Below, piece by piece: positions 45,883 to 56,077 of a DNA stretch of 64,000 bases. The first letter of the stretch is position 1, and the number at the start of each line of letters is the position of its first letter. A model generated the notes under the pieces. That model was not told where the DNA came from and did not search any database. It worked only from the letters and a program-made list of their open reading frames with translations. Source of the stretch: Staphylococcus argenteus (GTDB lineage: Bacteria; Bacillota; Bacilli; Staphylococcales; Staphylococcaceae); the NCBI RefSeq assembly GCF_000236925.1, contig NC_016941.1, forward strand, positions 1,612,001 through 1,676,000. The letters are read 5' to 3'. A program made the translations under genes and the position numbers.

Positions 45883-47229
45883 TTATTCAAAACTAAAGAT
45901 ACGTCTTGCTGAAATCTCTTTGACCTTGCTTTCTTTTTGTTGTTTAGCTTGTTCATGAGGACATTCAGCTTCAATATCAAATATATTTTGAAATAGCTCT
46001 AATTTTTCATTACTTTTCTTGTCACTACTTAATTCTTTGGCCTGTTTAATAGGATCTTTCAACATCTGATTGATAATACTTTTTGTATGTTTAGAGATGA
46101 TTTTACGCTCTCTCTCAGACAACTCTGGCAGTTTACGATCAATACTATCCATCGTCTCGGCCTGTATTGCCATTGCTTTTTCACGTAAAGCTCTAATCAC
46201 CGGAACAACTCCCAACATACTTATCCACTCATTATGTGCGTGAATTTCTGAAGGAATTTGTTCTGATATTGTTGCAGCTGCTAATTGTCGCTCACGTAAA
46301 TTTGCGTCAACCAAACCTTTTAAGTCGTCAACATCGTAATTAAAGATGTTAGTGATGGCACTTATACCTGGTTCGATATCTCTAGGAACTGCAATATCAA
46401 TCAATACGAGTGAATCTTGTTTTCTGTTTTCTGCAATTCTTTCTATCATGTCATTGGTAATGATATAAGACTGTGCACTTGTTGAGCTAATAACTATGTC
46501 AGCACTTTCTAGTAAAAGTGGTAAAGCTGATAGCTCATCATATTTCACTTGATGCTTTGTTGCTAATTTCATAGCATTATCAACAGTTCTATTAACTACT
46601 GTAATATCAGTAATTCCAGAACCAAGAAGATTTAATAGTGATAATTCACTCATTTCCCCTGCACCAATAATGACAGCTTGTTTACTTTTAAGTTTGCCAA
46701 AAACCTTTTTAGCCAATTCGACAGCAGCATAAGATACACTCACAGCATTATCTGCTATGTCTGTTTCATTATGTGCTTTTTTAGCAAAAGTAATTGCCTG
46801 TTTAAATAGATGATTAAATATAGTTCCTGTTGTACCTGTATTTTGCGCTAAGAAAAACGCATCTCTTATTTGACCTAAAATTTGAGTTTCTCCAAGTACA
46901 ATCGAATCTAAGCCAGAAGTGACTCTCAATAAATGTTCTACTGCTTCGTCCCCCACTTTTACTTCTGACATTGCTTTAATATCATCTACTTCAAATCCAA
47001 ATGCACGGGCTAAAAATCGTTGGACATAATAGCGACCTGTATGAATTTGATCAACAACAGCGTATACTTCTGTTCGATTACATGTTGATAATATGACATT
47101 TTCTAAAATAGATTTAGTTTCATATAAATCTTCATGGGCAATTCGTAAGGCATCATCTCTAAAAGCAACTTGCTCTCTTAGCGCTACATCAGCTGTGCGA
47201 TGATTTATACTAATTGCAATAAAATGCAT
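45883..47229 (-). CDS. hemA: glutamyl-tRNA reductase
   Basis: A 448-residue first enzyme of the C5 pathway, reducing glutamyl-tRNA to the semialdehyde. The catalytic cysteine is in [13 protein letters not shown] (near residue 50), the NADPH site in [18 protein letters not shown] (near 187) and the substrate region [22 protein letters not shown] (near 100). The ATG at 47229 has GGGGGCG 6 nt before it. It opens the hem operon and is the control point of the pathway, through HemX and possibly a metal or peroxide regulator at the upstream palindrome. Confidence 0.96.
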   Translation of the reverse strand: MHFIAISINHRTADVALREQVAFRDDALRIAHEDLYETKSILENVILSTCNRTEVYAVVDQIHTGRYYVQRFLARAFGFEVDDIKAMSEVKVGDEAVEHLLRVTSGLDSIVLGETQILGQIRDAFFLAQNTGTTGTIFNHLFKQAITFAKKAHNETDIADNAVSVSYAAVELAKKVFGKLKSKQAVIIGAGEMSELSLLNLLGSGITDITVVNRTVDNAMKLATKHQVKYDELSALPLLLESADIVISSTSAQSYIITNDMIERIAENRKQDSLVLIDIAVPRDIEPGISAITNIFNYDVDDLKGLVDANLRERQLAAATISEQIPSEIHAHNEWISMLGVVPVIRALREKAMAIQAETMDSIDRKLPELSERERKIISKHTKSIINQMLKDPIKQAKELSSDKKSNEKLELFQNIFDIEAECPHEQAKQQKESKVKEISARRIFSFE

Positions 47230-47263
47230 TTGAAACGCCCCCATATATACTAACAATACAAAT

Positions 47264-47269
47264 ATTATA
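47264..47269 (-). promoter_or_regulatory. -10 element of the hem operon promoter
   Basis: TATAAT on the reverse strand, about 35 nt before hemA, with a weak CTTAAT at -35 (47287-47292). Confidence 0.45.
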
Positions 47270-47306
47270 ACATAATTTAAAATCCAATTAAGTACGATGC
47301 TTAAAT

Positions 47307-47327
47307 AAATTAGAATCTTTCTAATTT
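47307..47327. promoter_or_regulatory. PerR/Fur-type palindrome upstream of hemA
   Basis: The perfect 9-bp arms AAATTAGAA and TTCTAATTT flank a 3-bp centre. The 15-bp core TTAGAATCTTTCTAA matches 12 positions of the TTATAATTATTATAA Per box. The Bacillus hemAXCDBL operon is under PerR control, so a PerR site here is plausible. The rest of 47257-47446 holds no gene. Confidence 0.5.
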
Positions 47328-47446
47328 GAACTCACATTTTTGACAAATTGATGAACGTTGTAAATAGTTATCAATTGCACACAAGTTTTAAGTATATTTA
47401 TATCAATCGATGTTAAAGTTTATGAATTCATAATTTTTAATGGGCA

Positions 47447-48037
47447 TTACGAAATATATGGTTCAATTAAATCCCAAATTTGTTGTTGTTTTGTATTTTG
47501 AACTGATGAATAACTTACAATCGTATCATCAGGATCCATGTCTAAATGTTCTTTAATATTTTTAATATGCTTTTGGACTTTACCTTTAGGAATTTTATCT
47601 TCTTTCGTACAAATAACTAATGTTGGTATATCAAAATGTTTTAAGTAATTATACATTAAAATATCATCTTCTGTTGGTTTATGCCTTAAATCAACTAATT
47701 GAATCACTAATTGTAAATTTTGTCTCTTAGTTATATATTCTTCAATCATTTTCCCGAATTTTTCTCGTTGAGTTTTACTTACTTTTGCATATCCATACCC
47801 TGGTACGTCAACAAAGATAAGTTGCTCATCAATATTATAGAAATTTAATGTTTGCGTCTTTCCTGGTTGCTGAGACGTACGTGCCATATTTTTTCTACCA
47901 ATCATGCTATTGATAAATGTTGATTTACCAACATTTGAACGACCACTAAGTGCTACTTCTGATAATTCAGTTTCTGGATATTGTTCTTCCTTAACTGCAC
48001 TAATGATTAATTCTATGTTATTAGGATTAACTTTCAT
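47447..48037 (-). CDS. engB: ribosome biogenesis GTPase EngB/YsxC
   Basis: A 196-residue small GTPase. G1 [12 protein letters not shown] (near 32), G3 [10 protein letters not shown] (near 77), G4 [10 protein letters not shown] (near 145) and the EngB-specific [11 protein letters not shown] segment (near 59) are present. It is essential for 50S maturation. It follows clpX, as ysxC does near clpX/lonA in Bacillus, but has its own terminator-bounded unit. Confidence 0.97.
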   Translation of the reverse strand: MKVNPNNIELIISAVKEEQYPETELSEVALSGRSNVGKSTFINSMIGRKNMARTSQQPGKTQTLNFYNIDEQLIFVDVPGYGYAKVSKTQREKFGKMIEEYITKRQNLQLVIQLVDLRHKPTEDDILMYNYLKHFDIPTLVICTKEDKIPKGKVQKHIKNIKEHLDMDPDDTIVSYSSVQNTKQQQIWDLIEPYIS

Positions 48038-48114
48038 TTTATATCCTCGCTTTTTTATATTCTATTTCAACTCTACCATTATATAATATTTAACCCTTTC
48101 GGTATACATTATAA

Positions 48115-48168
48115 AAAAGCTCCAATCAAAGTTAAACTATTTGAGCATCAACTTTGATTGGAGCTTTT
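48115..48168. terminator. clpX terminator
   Basis: The perfect 19-bp arms AAAAGCTCCAATCAAAGTT and AACTTTGATTGGAGCTTTT form a strong hairpin shortly after the clpX stop. Confidence 0.92.
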
Positions 48169-48190
48169 CACTTATATATCACATCAACGT

Positions 48191-49453
48191 TTAAGCTGAT
48201 GTTTTACTACTATTAATTAAATTACCTTCTGCATCGTATAGTTCAGGTTCAATTTCCTCATTAATTGTTTGTGCTGTAATGACAACCTTACTAACATTTT
48301 CGTTAGAAGGCACATCAAACATAATATCAATTAAAGATTCTTCGATAATTGATCTCAAACCACGTGCACCTGTTTTTCTTTCGATAGCTTTTTCACTAAT
48401 TGCTGACAAAGCTTCTTCAGTAAATTCTAATTCTACATCATCTAATTCAAGCATTTTAGTATATTGTTTAACTAATGCATTTTTAGGTTGCGTTAAAATA
48501 TTTTTCAACGCTGTTACGTCTAGCGTTTCTAAATTAGCAACAATTGGAACACGTCCGATAAATTCTGGAATCAAGCCATAAGCCTGTAAATCTTCTGGAC
48601 GAATTTGAGCTAATAACGCTTGTTCATCATATTTATCAGCTTCATTGCTTGAAAAACCAATTACTTTTTCACCTAGACGGCGTTTAATAACCTCTTCAAT
48701 ACCATCAAATGCACCACCAAGAATGAATAAAATATTAGTTGTATCAATTTGAATCATTTCTTGGTTTGGATGTTTACGTCCACCTTGAGGTGGGACACTT
48801 GCAGTTGTACCCTCTAAAATTTTAAGCAAAGCCTGCTGAACACCTTCACCTGAAACATCACGAGTTATTGAAGTGTTTTCAGATTTACGCGCAATTTTAT
48901 CAATTTCATCAACATAAATAATGCCTTTTTCAGCTTTATCAATGTCAAAGTCAGCTGCTTGGATTAATCTTAATAAGATATTTTCTACATCATCACCAAC
49001 ATAACCAGCCTCAGTTAAACTAGTAGCATCAGCAATAGCAAATGGTACATTTAAAGTCTTAGCTAATGTTTGCGCTAATAATGTTTTACCACTTCCTGTT
49101 GGTCCAATTAAGGCAATGTTACTTTTTTGTAATTCAACGTCATCTTCTTTTGGTCCTAATTGTTGAATACGTTTATAGTGATTATATACTGCCACAGCTA
49201 ATGATTTCTTAGCTTTTTCTTGGCCAATAACATATTCATTTAAATGATCCATAATTTCTTTAGGAGTAGGTAATTCTGTAATCGCTTCAGAAGTATTTTG
49301 TGCCAATTCTTCTTCAACGATTTCTGAGCATAATTCAATACACTCATTACAAATATATACACCACTTCCTGCAACAAGTTTTTTAACTTGATCTTGGTCT
49401 TTTCCGCAGAAAGAGCATTTTAAATTTTCTTCATCTTCATTGAATTTAAACAT
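48191..49453 (-). CDS. clpX: ATP-dependent Clp protease ATP-binding subunit ClpX
   Basis: A 420-residue AAA+ unfoldase that feeds ClpP. N-terminal zinc-binding domain ([14 protein letters not shown] and CNEC, residues 13-40), Walker [13 protein letters not shown] (near 118), Walker [11 protein letters not shown] (near 180), the sensor [15 protein letters not shown], and the KVIGFSSN loop that docks to ClpP (near 265). It follows tig, a pairing common in bacteria. Confidence 0.97.
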   Translation of the reverse strand: MFKFNEDEENLKCSFCGKDQDQVKKLVAGSGVYICNECIELCSEIVEEELAQNTSEAITELPTPKEIMDHLNEYVIGQEKAKKSLAVAVYNHYKRIQQLGPKEDDVELQKSNIALIGPTGSGKTLLAQTLAKTLNVPFAIADATSLTEAGYVGDDVENILLRLIQAADFDIDKAEKGIIYVDEIDKIARKSENTSITRDVSGEGVQQALLKILEGTTASVPPQGGRKHPNQEMIQIDTTNILFILGGAFDGIEEVIKRRLGEKVIGFSSNEADKYDEQALLAQIRPEDLQAYGLIPEFIGRVPIVANLETLDVTALKNILTQPKNALVKQYTKMLELDDVELEFTEEALSAISEKAIERKTGARGLRSIIEESLIDIMFDVPSNENVSKVVITAQTINEEIEPELYDAEGNLINSSKTSA

Positions 49454-49541
49454 TCTTTTTACACCCCTATTCGTTAAAGACTATACTAGATTGGATATTA
49501 CAATGCAACATATTAACATACAAACATTTTGCTTAAAGAAT

Positions 49542-49574
49542 AGTAGCAGATACATAAGCTATGCATCTGCTACT
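49542..49574 (-). terminator. tig terminator
   Basis: The arms AGTAGCAGAT and ATCTGCTACT have a short loop, 30 nt after the tig stop. The T-run is weak. Confidence 0.65.
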
Positions 49575-49603
49575 CACTTTTAGAATTTAATGTTAAATGA
49601 AGA

Positions 49604-50905
49604 TTAGTCTTCTTTAGTACCTTCGACTAATTTAGCGTTATCTCTTAATAAATCGATAACTTTTTGAATACGCACATCATTTTTAATGATGTCAGTATTA
49701 CCTAAAGTATTCTTGATATCTTCAACTGAGATATTAAATTGTCCACTCATTTTTTCTAATTCTTTATCGATATCTTCATCAGTAGCTTCAATGTTTTCAG
49801 CTTCTGCAATTGCAGTTAGTGTTAAGTTTGTTTTAACACGTTGTTCTGCATCGTCTTTCATTTGCTCTCTTAATTGTGATTCATCTTGACCAGAGATTTG
49901 GAAGTACGTTTGTAAATCTAAACCTTGTTGTTGAATTCTTTGAGCAAATTCTGAAACCATACGATCTAATTCAGTGTTAATCATTGCTTCTGGAATATCA
50001 ATTGTTGTATTGTCAGTAGCTTTTGTAATTGCTTCTTCTTTTTCGATATTTTCTGCATCAGTAGCTTTTTGCTCTGCTAAACGTTTACGTAAGTTTTCTT
50101 TGTATTCGTCAACAGTATTTGCTTCTGCATCTAATTCGTTTGCAATTTCATCAGTTAACTCTGGAACTTCTTTAAATTTAATCTCATTAACTTTTGTTTT
50201 GAATGTTGCTTCTTTACCAGCTAATTCTTCAGCATGGTATTCTTCTGGGAATGTTACAACAACATCTTTTTCTTCGTCAACTTTCATACCTTCTAATTGC
50301 TCTTCAAAGCCAGGGATGAATGAACCTGAACCTACTTCTAGGTCATAGCCTTCAGCTTGACCACCTTCAAATTCTTCTCCATCAACTGAACCGTTAAAGT
50401 CGATATTTACTGTATCGCCGTTTTCAACAACGCCATCTTCTTTAACTACCATTTCAGCTAAGTGTCCTAAGCTGTGGTCGATTGCTTCTTGTAATTCTTC
50501 ATCAGATAATTCAGTTTCTTGTTTTTCAATTTCAAGACCTTTATAATCACCTAATTTCACTTCTGGTTCAACAGTAACTGTAGCTTCAAAAATGAAATCT
50601 TTACCTTTTTCAATTTGAGTTACACTTACTTCTGGTTGTGCAACTGGTTTGATTTCAGTTTCATCAATTGCTTCACCATAAGCATCTGGTAATAAAATAT
50701 CGATAGCATCTTGATACAATGCTTCTACACCAAAGCGTTGTTCGAAAATTGGACGTGGTACTTTACCTTTACGGAATCCAGGCACATTAATTTGTTTAAC
50801 CACTTTTTTAAATGCTTGATCTAACGCTTTGTTTACTTTTTCTGCAGGAACAGTAACAGTTAATAAACCTTCATTACCTTCCTTTTTTTCCCAAGTTGCT
50901 GTCAT
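49604..50905 (-). CDS. tig: trigger factor
   Basis: A 433-residue ribosome-bound chaperone and prolyl isomerase. The ribosome-binding signature GFRKGKVP is at residues 43-50, the FKBP domain spans about 160-245 ([19 protein letters not shown]), and the rest is the helical substrate cradle. Start ATG with an AGGTATATAT upstream region. It has its own terminator and precedes clpX by about 150 nt. Confidence 0.97.
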   Translation of the reverse strand: MTATWEKKEGNEGLLTVTVPAEKVNKALDQAFKKVVKQINVPGFRKGKVPRPIFEQRFGVEALYQDAIDILLPDAYGEAIDETEIKPVAQPEVSVTQIEKGKDFIFEATVTVEPEVKLGDYKGLEIEKQETELSDEELQEAIDHSLGHLAEMVVKEDGVVENGDTVNIDFNGSVDGEEFEGGQAEGYDLEVGSGSFIPGFEEQLEGMKVDEEKDVVVTFPEEYHAEELAGKEATFKTKVNEIKFKEVPELTDEIANELDAEANTVDEYKENLRKRLAEQKATDAENIEKEEAITKATDNTTIDIPEAMINTELDRMVSEFAQRIQQQGLDLQTYFQISGQDESQLREQMKDDAEQRVKTNLTLTAIAEAENIEATDEDIDKELEKMSGQFNISVEDIKNTLGNTDIIKNDVRIQKVIDLLRDNAKLVEGTKED

Positions 50906-51067
50906 GTATATATACCTCCATGATTAACTAATTTATTTTTTCAACTTCCCTATTATATCATAGGACGATTTCCTATACAAACATTGAAATCACAACGTTT
51001 ATATATTTTTAAATCAACTTTTTTCGTCAAAACTATATTAAAATGTCGATTACAATTTTGCAACAAT

Positions 51068-51997
51068 TTAACTATTTCCATTCAAATCTAATTGCTGAAT
51101 AAATTTAAAAGTATCATAATTTTGCAATTCACTTTCTATTCCTAACATATTTTTAAAATAGCATTCGTATGCATTAACCCATGATTCTATATCAAAAAGT
51201 GATTCAATATCAAAGGGATATAGTAAGATAGAGTGATTGTTCATAATATGATGGGCTTCTTCAGCAATATGAATAGCACCATTTTCTAAAGACTCCATTA
51301 CACTTGGTAATACTTGCTCTTTAAGAGTTGTGTGTTCCAACCCTTTTAAATTTGCAGGCACTATTGTAGTCTTAATGCCATATTTTTCAATCATTAATTC
51401 TTGTGTACAATTCGCAAACCTTAAATACTCAATCATTAAACTCATCATATTATAACTATGGGACTGTGATTCTAGTAAATAAAAAATCGTTTCTTTGAAT
51501 TGAAAATGCCCATTATCTATCAGCTTTAATAAAAGATTAGTTTGTTCACGCATCGAAAGCAAATTAAAATCTGTGAGCGACTTTGTTACTTCCTTTTCAT
51601 CTTCGATTAATTTTGATTTTGCAAATTCTTTCAATGGATATAAAGCCATTCGTGTTTTATGGTCTCTCACTTCGTCAATGATTTGATTTATAACTTCTAT
51701 CGCTTCAAAATATTGATTTAAACCAATTAAGCTTTTCACGTAATAAATCATCAATGTATCATATTGTTGAATACCACTTTTCAAAAGTACAATGGCTTCT
51801 TCTCTTAATTCAAGATAAGATTCTGTCTCATACAACATTCGGCACTTCATCATTGCTATTTCTTCAGTCAGCTCAAATTGACGCTCATACTGTTCAATAT
51901 ATTCGTACATTTGTTCATAATTACGATTTTCTTCAGCTTGCTTAATATCTTTTAATAATTTTTGCGAAACATTCGGAAACTGAATAATATCAGACAT
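51068..51997 (-). CDS. TPR-like helical-repeat hypothetical protein
   Basis: A 309-residue soluble, acidic protein. The N-terminal half shows helical pairs of TPR type (QAEENRNYEQMYEYIEQYERQ, then YLELREEAIVLLKSG and YFEAIEVINQIIDEV); the C-terminal half is also helical (EYLRFANCTQELMIEKYGIK). No catalytic motif is seen. ATG 51997 is chosen because GAGGTG lies 6 nt before it. It follows the NUDIX gene by 18 nt and is probably cotranscribed. Family is not recognised beyond the repeat; function unknown. Confidence 0.85.
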   Translation of the reverse strand: MSDIIQFPNVSQKLLKDIKQAEENRNYEQMYEYIEQYERQFELTEEIAMMKCRMLYETESYLELREEAIVLLKSGIQQYDTLMIYYVKSLIGLNQYFEAIEVINQIIDEVRDHKTRMALYPLKEFAKSKLIEDEKEVTKSLTDFNLLSMREQTNLLLKLIDNGHFQFKETIFYLLESQSHSYNMMSLMIEYLRFANCTQELMIEKYGIKTTIVPANLKGLEHTTLKEQVLPSVMESLENGAIHIAEEAHHIMNNHSILLYPFDIESLFDIESWVNAYECYFKNMLGIESELQNYDTFKFIQQLDLNGNS

Positions 51998-52015
51998 GAT
52001 TGTCACCTCGATTGA

Positions 52016-52624
52016 TTATAAATCTTGAAGTATTAATGCGCTCCATGTTTCAAAATCATCATATGACTCAATGCTTCCTTTTTCAACCCATTTAATTCTT
52101 AATGTATCTGTTTCTTTTGCTTCAACATCGTTGGAACTAACTGTTATTTTAAATACAACACCAATATGTACTTTACCTACTTCATTATTATCATCGTTAA
52201 TGAAACCAATATATTCCATATTTTGCGAATCTTGTTCACTAAGACCCACTTCTTCTTCTAATTCACGTTGAGCATTAACTCTTAACACTTCATTAATTGA
52301 TTCGGCACCTGGCACATCGTTCATGTGACCGCCTACACCTATTGATGATTGGCCATGTAAACGCGCTTCTCCACCGCCAGATAACCGTTCATATACTAAT
52401 ATTTCGCCATGTTCATTTTCAAGTAAACAATAAGAAATGAGTTGTTTATATGATGGATCTTCTTCCATATCTCCTCGACGTTTGACCTCATAGTGACGCA
52501 ATGCATCAAATATGCTTTGTCCTATTGGCTTATTTTTATTTAAAAACCCATTGAAAGTATTTTTTTCATTATCAAATATAGTTTCTCTAGGTACTACAAT
52601 AATTTGCTCATCAAATTTAGACAT
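52016..52624 (-). CDS. NUDIX hydrolase
   Basis: A 202-residue protein whose Nudix box starts GVGGHMNDVPGAESINEV and ends in RELEEEVGL (near residues 97-128); the spacing between the initial glycine and REL is longer than the canonical box, an insertion typical of some family branches. The N-terminal region has VVPRETIFDNEKNTFNGF. The usual substrate is a nucleoside-diphosphate derivative, but it cannot be told here. It lies between rplT and the helical-repeat gene. Confidence 0.9.
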   Translation of the reverse strand: MSKFDEQIIVVPRETIFDNEKNTFNGFLNKNKPIGQSIFDALRHYEVKRRGDMEEDPSYKQLISYCLLENEHGEILVYERLSGGGEARLHGQSSIGVGGHMNDVPGAESINEVLRVNAQRELEEEVGLSEQDSQNMEYIGFINDDNNEVGKVHIGVVFKITVSSNDVEAKETDTLRIKWVEKGSIESYDDFETWSALILQDL

Positions 52625-52676
52625 CGTATTAAAAACTCCTCACTTTTATGTTTAATCTCTTACATGCATTTTAGCA

Positions 52677-52712
52677 AATCTGTCATGTTTTAGCGATTAA
52701 ATGTGACAGATT
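52677..52712. repeat. inverted repeat upstream of the NUDIX gene
   Basis: The arms AATCTGTCA and TGACAGATT with an 18-nt spacer lie between the rplT terminator and the NUDIX gene. It could be a second terminator (T-run on the forward strand) or an operator; not assigned. Confidence 0.5.
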
Positions 52713-52726
52713 AATTTTTCTAAAAT

Positions 52727-52757
52727 AAAAAAGAGATGACATTGCCATCTCTTTTTT
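52727..52757 (-). terminator. infC-rpmI-rplT terminator
   Basis: The arms AAAAAAGAGATG and CATCTCTTTTTT form a stem followed by T-rich sequence, 10 nt past the rplT stop. Confidence 0.9.
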
Positions 52758-52767
52758 ATAATTAATA

Positions 52768-53124
52768 TTATTTTAAAGCATCTTTAGCTTTAGTTACTAA
52801 TTGTGCAAATGCTTTTTCGTCTGAAATTGCGATTTCAGATAACATTTTACGGTTGATATCGATACCAGCTTTTTTCAAACCGTTCATTAAACGAGAGTAG
52901 CTCATTTCATGTTGACGAGCTGCTGCATTGATACGTGTAATCCATAATTTACGGAAGTCACGTTTACGTTGACGACGGTCACGGAAAGCATATTGACCTG
53001 ATTTCATTACTTGTTGCTTAGCTACTTTGTATAATGTATGTTTTGAACCGAAGTAACCTTTAGCTAATTTAATCGTTTTTTTACGACGCGCTCTTGTTAC
53101 TGTTCCACCTTTAACTCGTGGCAT
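52768..53124 (-). CDS. rplT: 50S ribosomal protein L20
   Basis: A 118-residue L20 with the basic N-terminus [20 protein letters not shown] and the globular RNA-binding half ([22 protein letters not shown]). In Firmicutes L20 represses its own operon through the leader before infC. It is the last gene of infC-rpmI-rplT and is followed by a terminator. Confidence 0.98.
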
Positions 53125-53170
53125 AAAAAATTCCTCCTTAGGTAGTTCCTACCGATTTCTGTATTTGTTC

Positions 53171-53371
53171 TTATTTTTTGTATGCTAATAATTGTTTTAC
53201 ACGTTTCATATCACTCTTAGACACTAATCTAGCTTTACGTAATTGACGTTTTTGTTTAGTGCTTTTGTTTGCGAATAAGTGAGATGTGAAAGCTCTTGAA
53301 CGTTTTAATTGACCTGAAGCAGTTCTTTTTACACGTTTAGCTGCTCCACGGTGAGTTTTCATTTTTGGCAT
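53171..53371 (-). CDS. rpmI: 50S ribosomal protein L35
   Basis: A 66-residue very basic protein starting [20 protein letters not shown], the standard L35 signature, with normal length. It lies between infC and rplT in the conserved operon, with a GGAGG site. Confidence 0.98.
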
Positions 53372-53399
53372 AATATAAGTCCTCCTGTAATAGCTTTAA

Positions 53400-53918
53400 T
53401 TATTTTTCAGCTGTTGGCGCTAACATGATAAACATTTGACGCCCGTCCATTTTAGGTTTTTGTTCAACTGTTGCTATATCTTTACATTCATCTGCATATT
53501 TTTCTAGCACACGTTGACCAATTTCCTTATGCGTAATGGCACGCCCTCTGAAACGAATAGATACTTTACATTTATCGCCTTTAGTTAAGAATTTACGTCC
53601 GTTTTTCAACTTAGTTTGGAAATCATGTTCCTCAATTGTTGGGCTTAAACGAATTTCTTTAACATTGATAATTTTTTGTTTCTTTTTCATTTCTTTTTCT
53701 TTTTTCTGTTGTTCGAATTTGAATTTACCGTAATCCATAATTCTTGCAACTGGTGGTTTCGCATTCGGTGCAACGACCACTAAGTCTAAATCTACACGTT
53801 CAGCCATTTCTAAAGCTTCTCGCTTTGATTTAACACCGATTTGTTCACCATCTTGACCGATTAAACGTAATTCTTTTGCACGAATTTTGTCATTGATTTG
53901 AGTTTGATCTTTTGCTAT
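53400..53918 (-). CDS. infC: translation initiation factor IF-3, probable AUA start
   Basis: About 172 residues. The N-terminal domain begins near [15 protein letters not shown], the linker has the [11 protein letters not shown] helix, and the C-terminal domain ends [15 protein letters not shown]; all are typical IF-3 segments. The only strong ribosome site, GGAGGTG (53925-53931), overlaps the in-frame GTG at 53927 but lies 6 nt before an in-frame ATA at 53918, which I take as the start. IF-3 genes often use AUU or other rare starts for autoregulation because IF-3 rejects such codons. A GTG start at 53927 adds three residues and is the alternative. Confidence 0.93.
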   Translation of the reverse strand: MAKDQTQINDKIRAKELRLIGQDGEQIGVKSKREALEMAERVDLDLVVVAPNAKPPVARIMDYGKFKFEQQKKEKEMKKKQKIINVKEIRLSPTIEEHDFQTKLKNGRKFLTKGDKCKVSIRFRGRAITHKEIGQRVLEKYADECKDIATVEQKPKMDGRQMFIMLAPTAEK

Positions 53919-53931
53919 GGTTGACACCTCC

Positions 53932-54110
53932 AAAATTTTTACGAAATTTGTACCAAGCAAAAAGGAAGAGCAGGTATAAAATACCCGCTCTTCCTTATAC
54001 ACAGTTATGTGTAACGTGATTAACCTGCCAACTGCTTTATGCGTCGCTACAGGTGAGAAGCGGGTGCTTCTACTTGGTTCGTTTCGTATTCAACGTTGTT
54101 AATCATAACA
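53932..54110 (-). promoter_or_regulatory. L20-type leader with attenuator before infC
   Basis: On the reverse strand an intrinsic terminator with arms GGAAGAGCGGGTA and TACCTGCTCTTCC (53964-53994, one GU pair) and a T-run lies about 35 nt before the infC ribosome site. Upstream sequence (54000-54110) can form an alternative structure with GAAGCACCCGCTTC and GGCAGGTTAATC segments. Position and form match the Firmicute L20 leader, in which L20 binding stabilises the terminator. Confidence 0.75.
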
Positions 54111-54156
54111 GCAATTCACATTTAAGTCAACACTATAACCGTTATTTATTTTTTAT

Positions 54157-55650
54157 TTATCCTTTAATTTCATCCATCGAAACATCTTGACGTAAATCAA
54201 CTTGTTCAAGAGGGATTTTTTTCGTTTTATATCTCAATTTATGATAGATAAAGAATGCTAAAAATACAGGAATACCCATATAAGTAATCAAAAAGCGACT
54301 AAAATTGAAATCACCTGTTTTAATAAAATCAACATCTTGACCAATTATTACAACAACACATAAGATACCAGCAAAAATCGGACCGAATGGGAATAGTTTA
54401 GCTGTATATTTTAATTTTGATTTGTCGTAATTTTGTTTATCATATGCTCTTCTAAAGCGATAATGACTTACCGCAATACCTACCCATGCTATAAAGCCAG
54501 TCAATCCACTTGCTGCAACAATATATTGATATGCACCTTCTGTAACACTTTGTAATACAAAAATAATGACTACAATTATAGCTGTAACTAATAGAGACAT
54601 GTAAGGTACACCGCTCTTATTTGTTTTTCCAAAAGTATCAAACGCCAATTTGTCTTTACTCATTGAATAAAGCATACGCGTTGAAGCATACATTCCTGAG
54701 TTACCCGCTGATAAAACAGACGTTAAAATAACTGCATTCATAAACGATGCTGCAAATGCAAACCCAGCATTTTTAAATACTAATGTAAATGGAGAAGTTG
54801 CTACGTTATCGCCACCACCCATTAACGCACTGCTATCATAAGGTATTAACATACCAATAACAAAAATAGCTAAGATATAAAATAATAAGATTCTCCAAAA
54901 TACTTGTTTAATTGCTTTTGGAACTGCTCGCTCTGGGTTTTCAGATTCTCCAGCAGTAATTCCAATTAATTCCGTACCTTGGAATGAGAAACCTGCAATT
55001 AAGAATACACCTAGAATAGATAATAGACTACCACCTAAGTTTCCACCTAAAATTGGACCTTCACCTTTATTAAATACTTCAAATCCTACATAGTGTCCAC
55101 CCATAATACCAACAATTGTCAGCAAGCCGATAGCAATGAAGATAATTACAGTAACTACTTTTATTAATGCTAGCCAATATTCACTTTCACCATATACACG
55201 TACAGATAATGAATTCAGGCTAAAAATAATCACTAAGAATAACGCACTCCACGCCCATGCAGGTATAGCTTGCAAAGGTGTCCAATATTGAATAACTTGC
55301 GCTGCAATCGTTATATCAGCTGCAACTGTAACAACCCAGTTAAACCAATAATTCCAACCAAGTGCGAAACCTAATGACGGGTCTACAAATCTTGTAGCAT
55401 AGGTACTAAACGAACCCGATACAGGTAAATAAGTAGCCATTTCTCCAAGTGAAGTCATTAAGAAAAAGACCATTGCTCCGATAATTGCGTACCCAATTAA
55501 TGCACCAAGAGCACCTGCATCGTGAATAGCACCACCAGATGTTACAAACAATCCAGTACCAATACAACCTCCAATCGCAATCATCGATATATGGCGATCT
55601 TTTAATCCCCTTTTGACAGAATTGTGACTTTCCTTTTGAACTTTTGACAT
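54157..55650 (-). CDS. lysP: lysine-specific amino acid permease LysP
   Basis: A 497-residue APC-superfamily permease with twelve predicted membrane helices. The N-terminal cytoplasmic segment KRGLKDRHISMIAIGGCIGTG is the family signature and the SFQGTELIGITAGESENPE loop (near 245) is typical of lysine/arginine-type permeases. The lysine riboswitch directly upstream supports lysine as the substrate. It is monocistronic. Confidence 0.93.
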   Translation of the reverse strand: MSKVQKESHNSVKRGLKDRHISMIAIGGCIGTGLFVTSGGAIHDAGALGALIGYAIIGAMVFFLMTSLGEMATYLPVSGSFSTYATRFVDPSLGFALGWNYWFNWVVTVAADITIAAQVIQYWTPLQAIPAWAWSALFLVIIFSLNSLSVRVYGESEYWLALIKVVTVIIFIAIGLLTIVGIMGGHYVGFEVFNKGEGPILGGNLGGSLLSILGVFLIAGFSFQGTELIGITAGESENPERAVPKAIKQVFWRILLFYILAIFVIGMLIPYDSSALMGGGDNVATSPFTLVFKNAGFAFAASFMNAVILTSVLSAGNSGMYASTRMLYSMSKDKLAFDTFGKTNKSGVPYMSLLVTAIIVVIIFVLQSVTEGAYQYIVAASGLTGFIAWVGIAVSHYRFRRAYDKQNYDKSKLKYTAKLFPFGPIFAGILCVVVIIGQDVDFIKTGDFNFSRFLITYMGIPVFLAFFIYHKLRYKTKKIPLEQVDLRQDVSMDEIKG

Positions 55651-55745
55651 ATAAGCTCCCTTTCCATGTTTTAGAGGCCAAGAAATAAATAACCTTTAAT
55701 TACCTTAATACCCAATTTAATTTTCTTTCAAAGATATTCAAAGTA

Positions 55746-55970
55746 AAAAAGTGGTTACATACCTATAAGATATGCAACCACTTTGGCTATTATCTATATA
55801 AGGTAGCACATCACATTCAGTGACAGTACAGTTCCTGTTCGAAAACTGTCCCAACAGATATAATTTATGGTTTATATCTATTTCGGCATATTTACCTTTC
55901 ACTTGTTCAACATATGTACCATAAATACTTCTGACAAGTTACTCTTTAAACATGCAACCTCTAACTCAAT
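55746..55970 (-). promoter_or_regulatory. lysine riboswitch (L-box) of lysP
   Basis: The reverse strand shows the L-box hallmarks in order: TTAGAGGTTGCATG (near 55953-55966), AAGAGTAACTTGTC, GTGAAAGGTAAATATGCCGAAA (GCCGAA near 55882-55887), CTGTTGGGACAG and a distal CTACC closing segment (about 55801). A terminator follows with arms AAGTGGTTGCATA and TATGTAACCACTT (55749-55783) and a T-run. Lysine binding should cause termination and lower the permease. Confidence 0.9.
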
Positions 55971-56077
55971 TTAATATTTTAACTATATTGTAATATACAG
56001 TATTCACTTAATTTTATCAAGCTTGTAAAACATGAATCATAATATCACCATGATGTTGTATCAAATTATAAGCTTAA

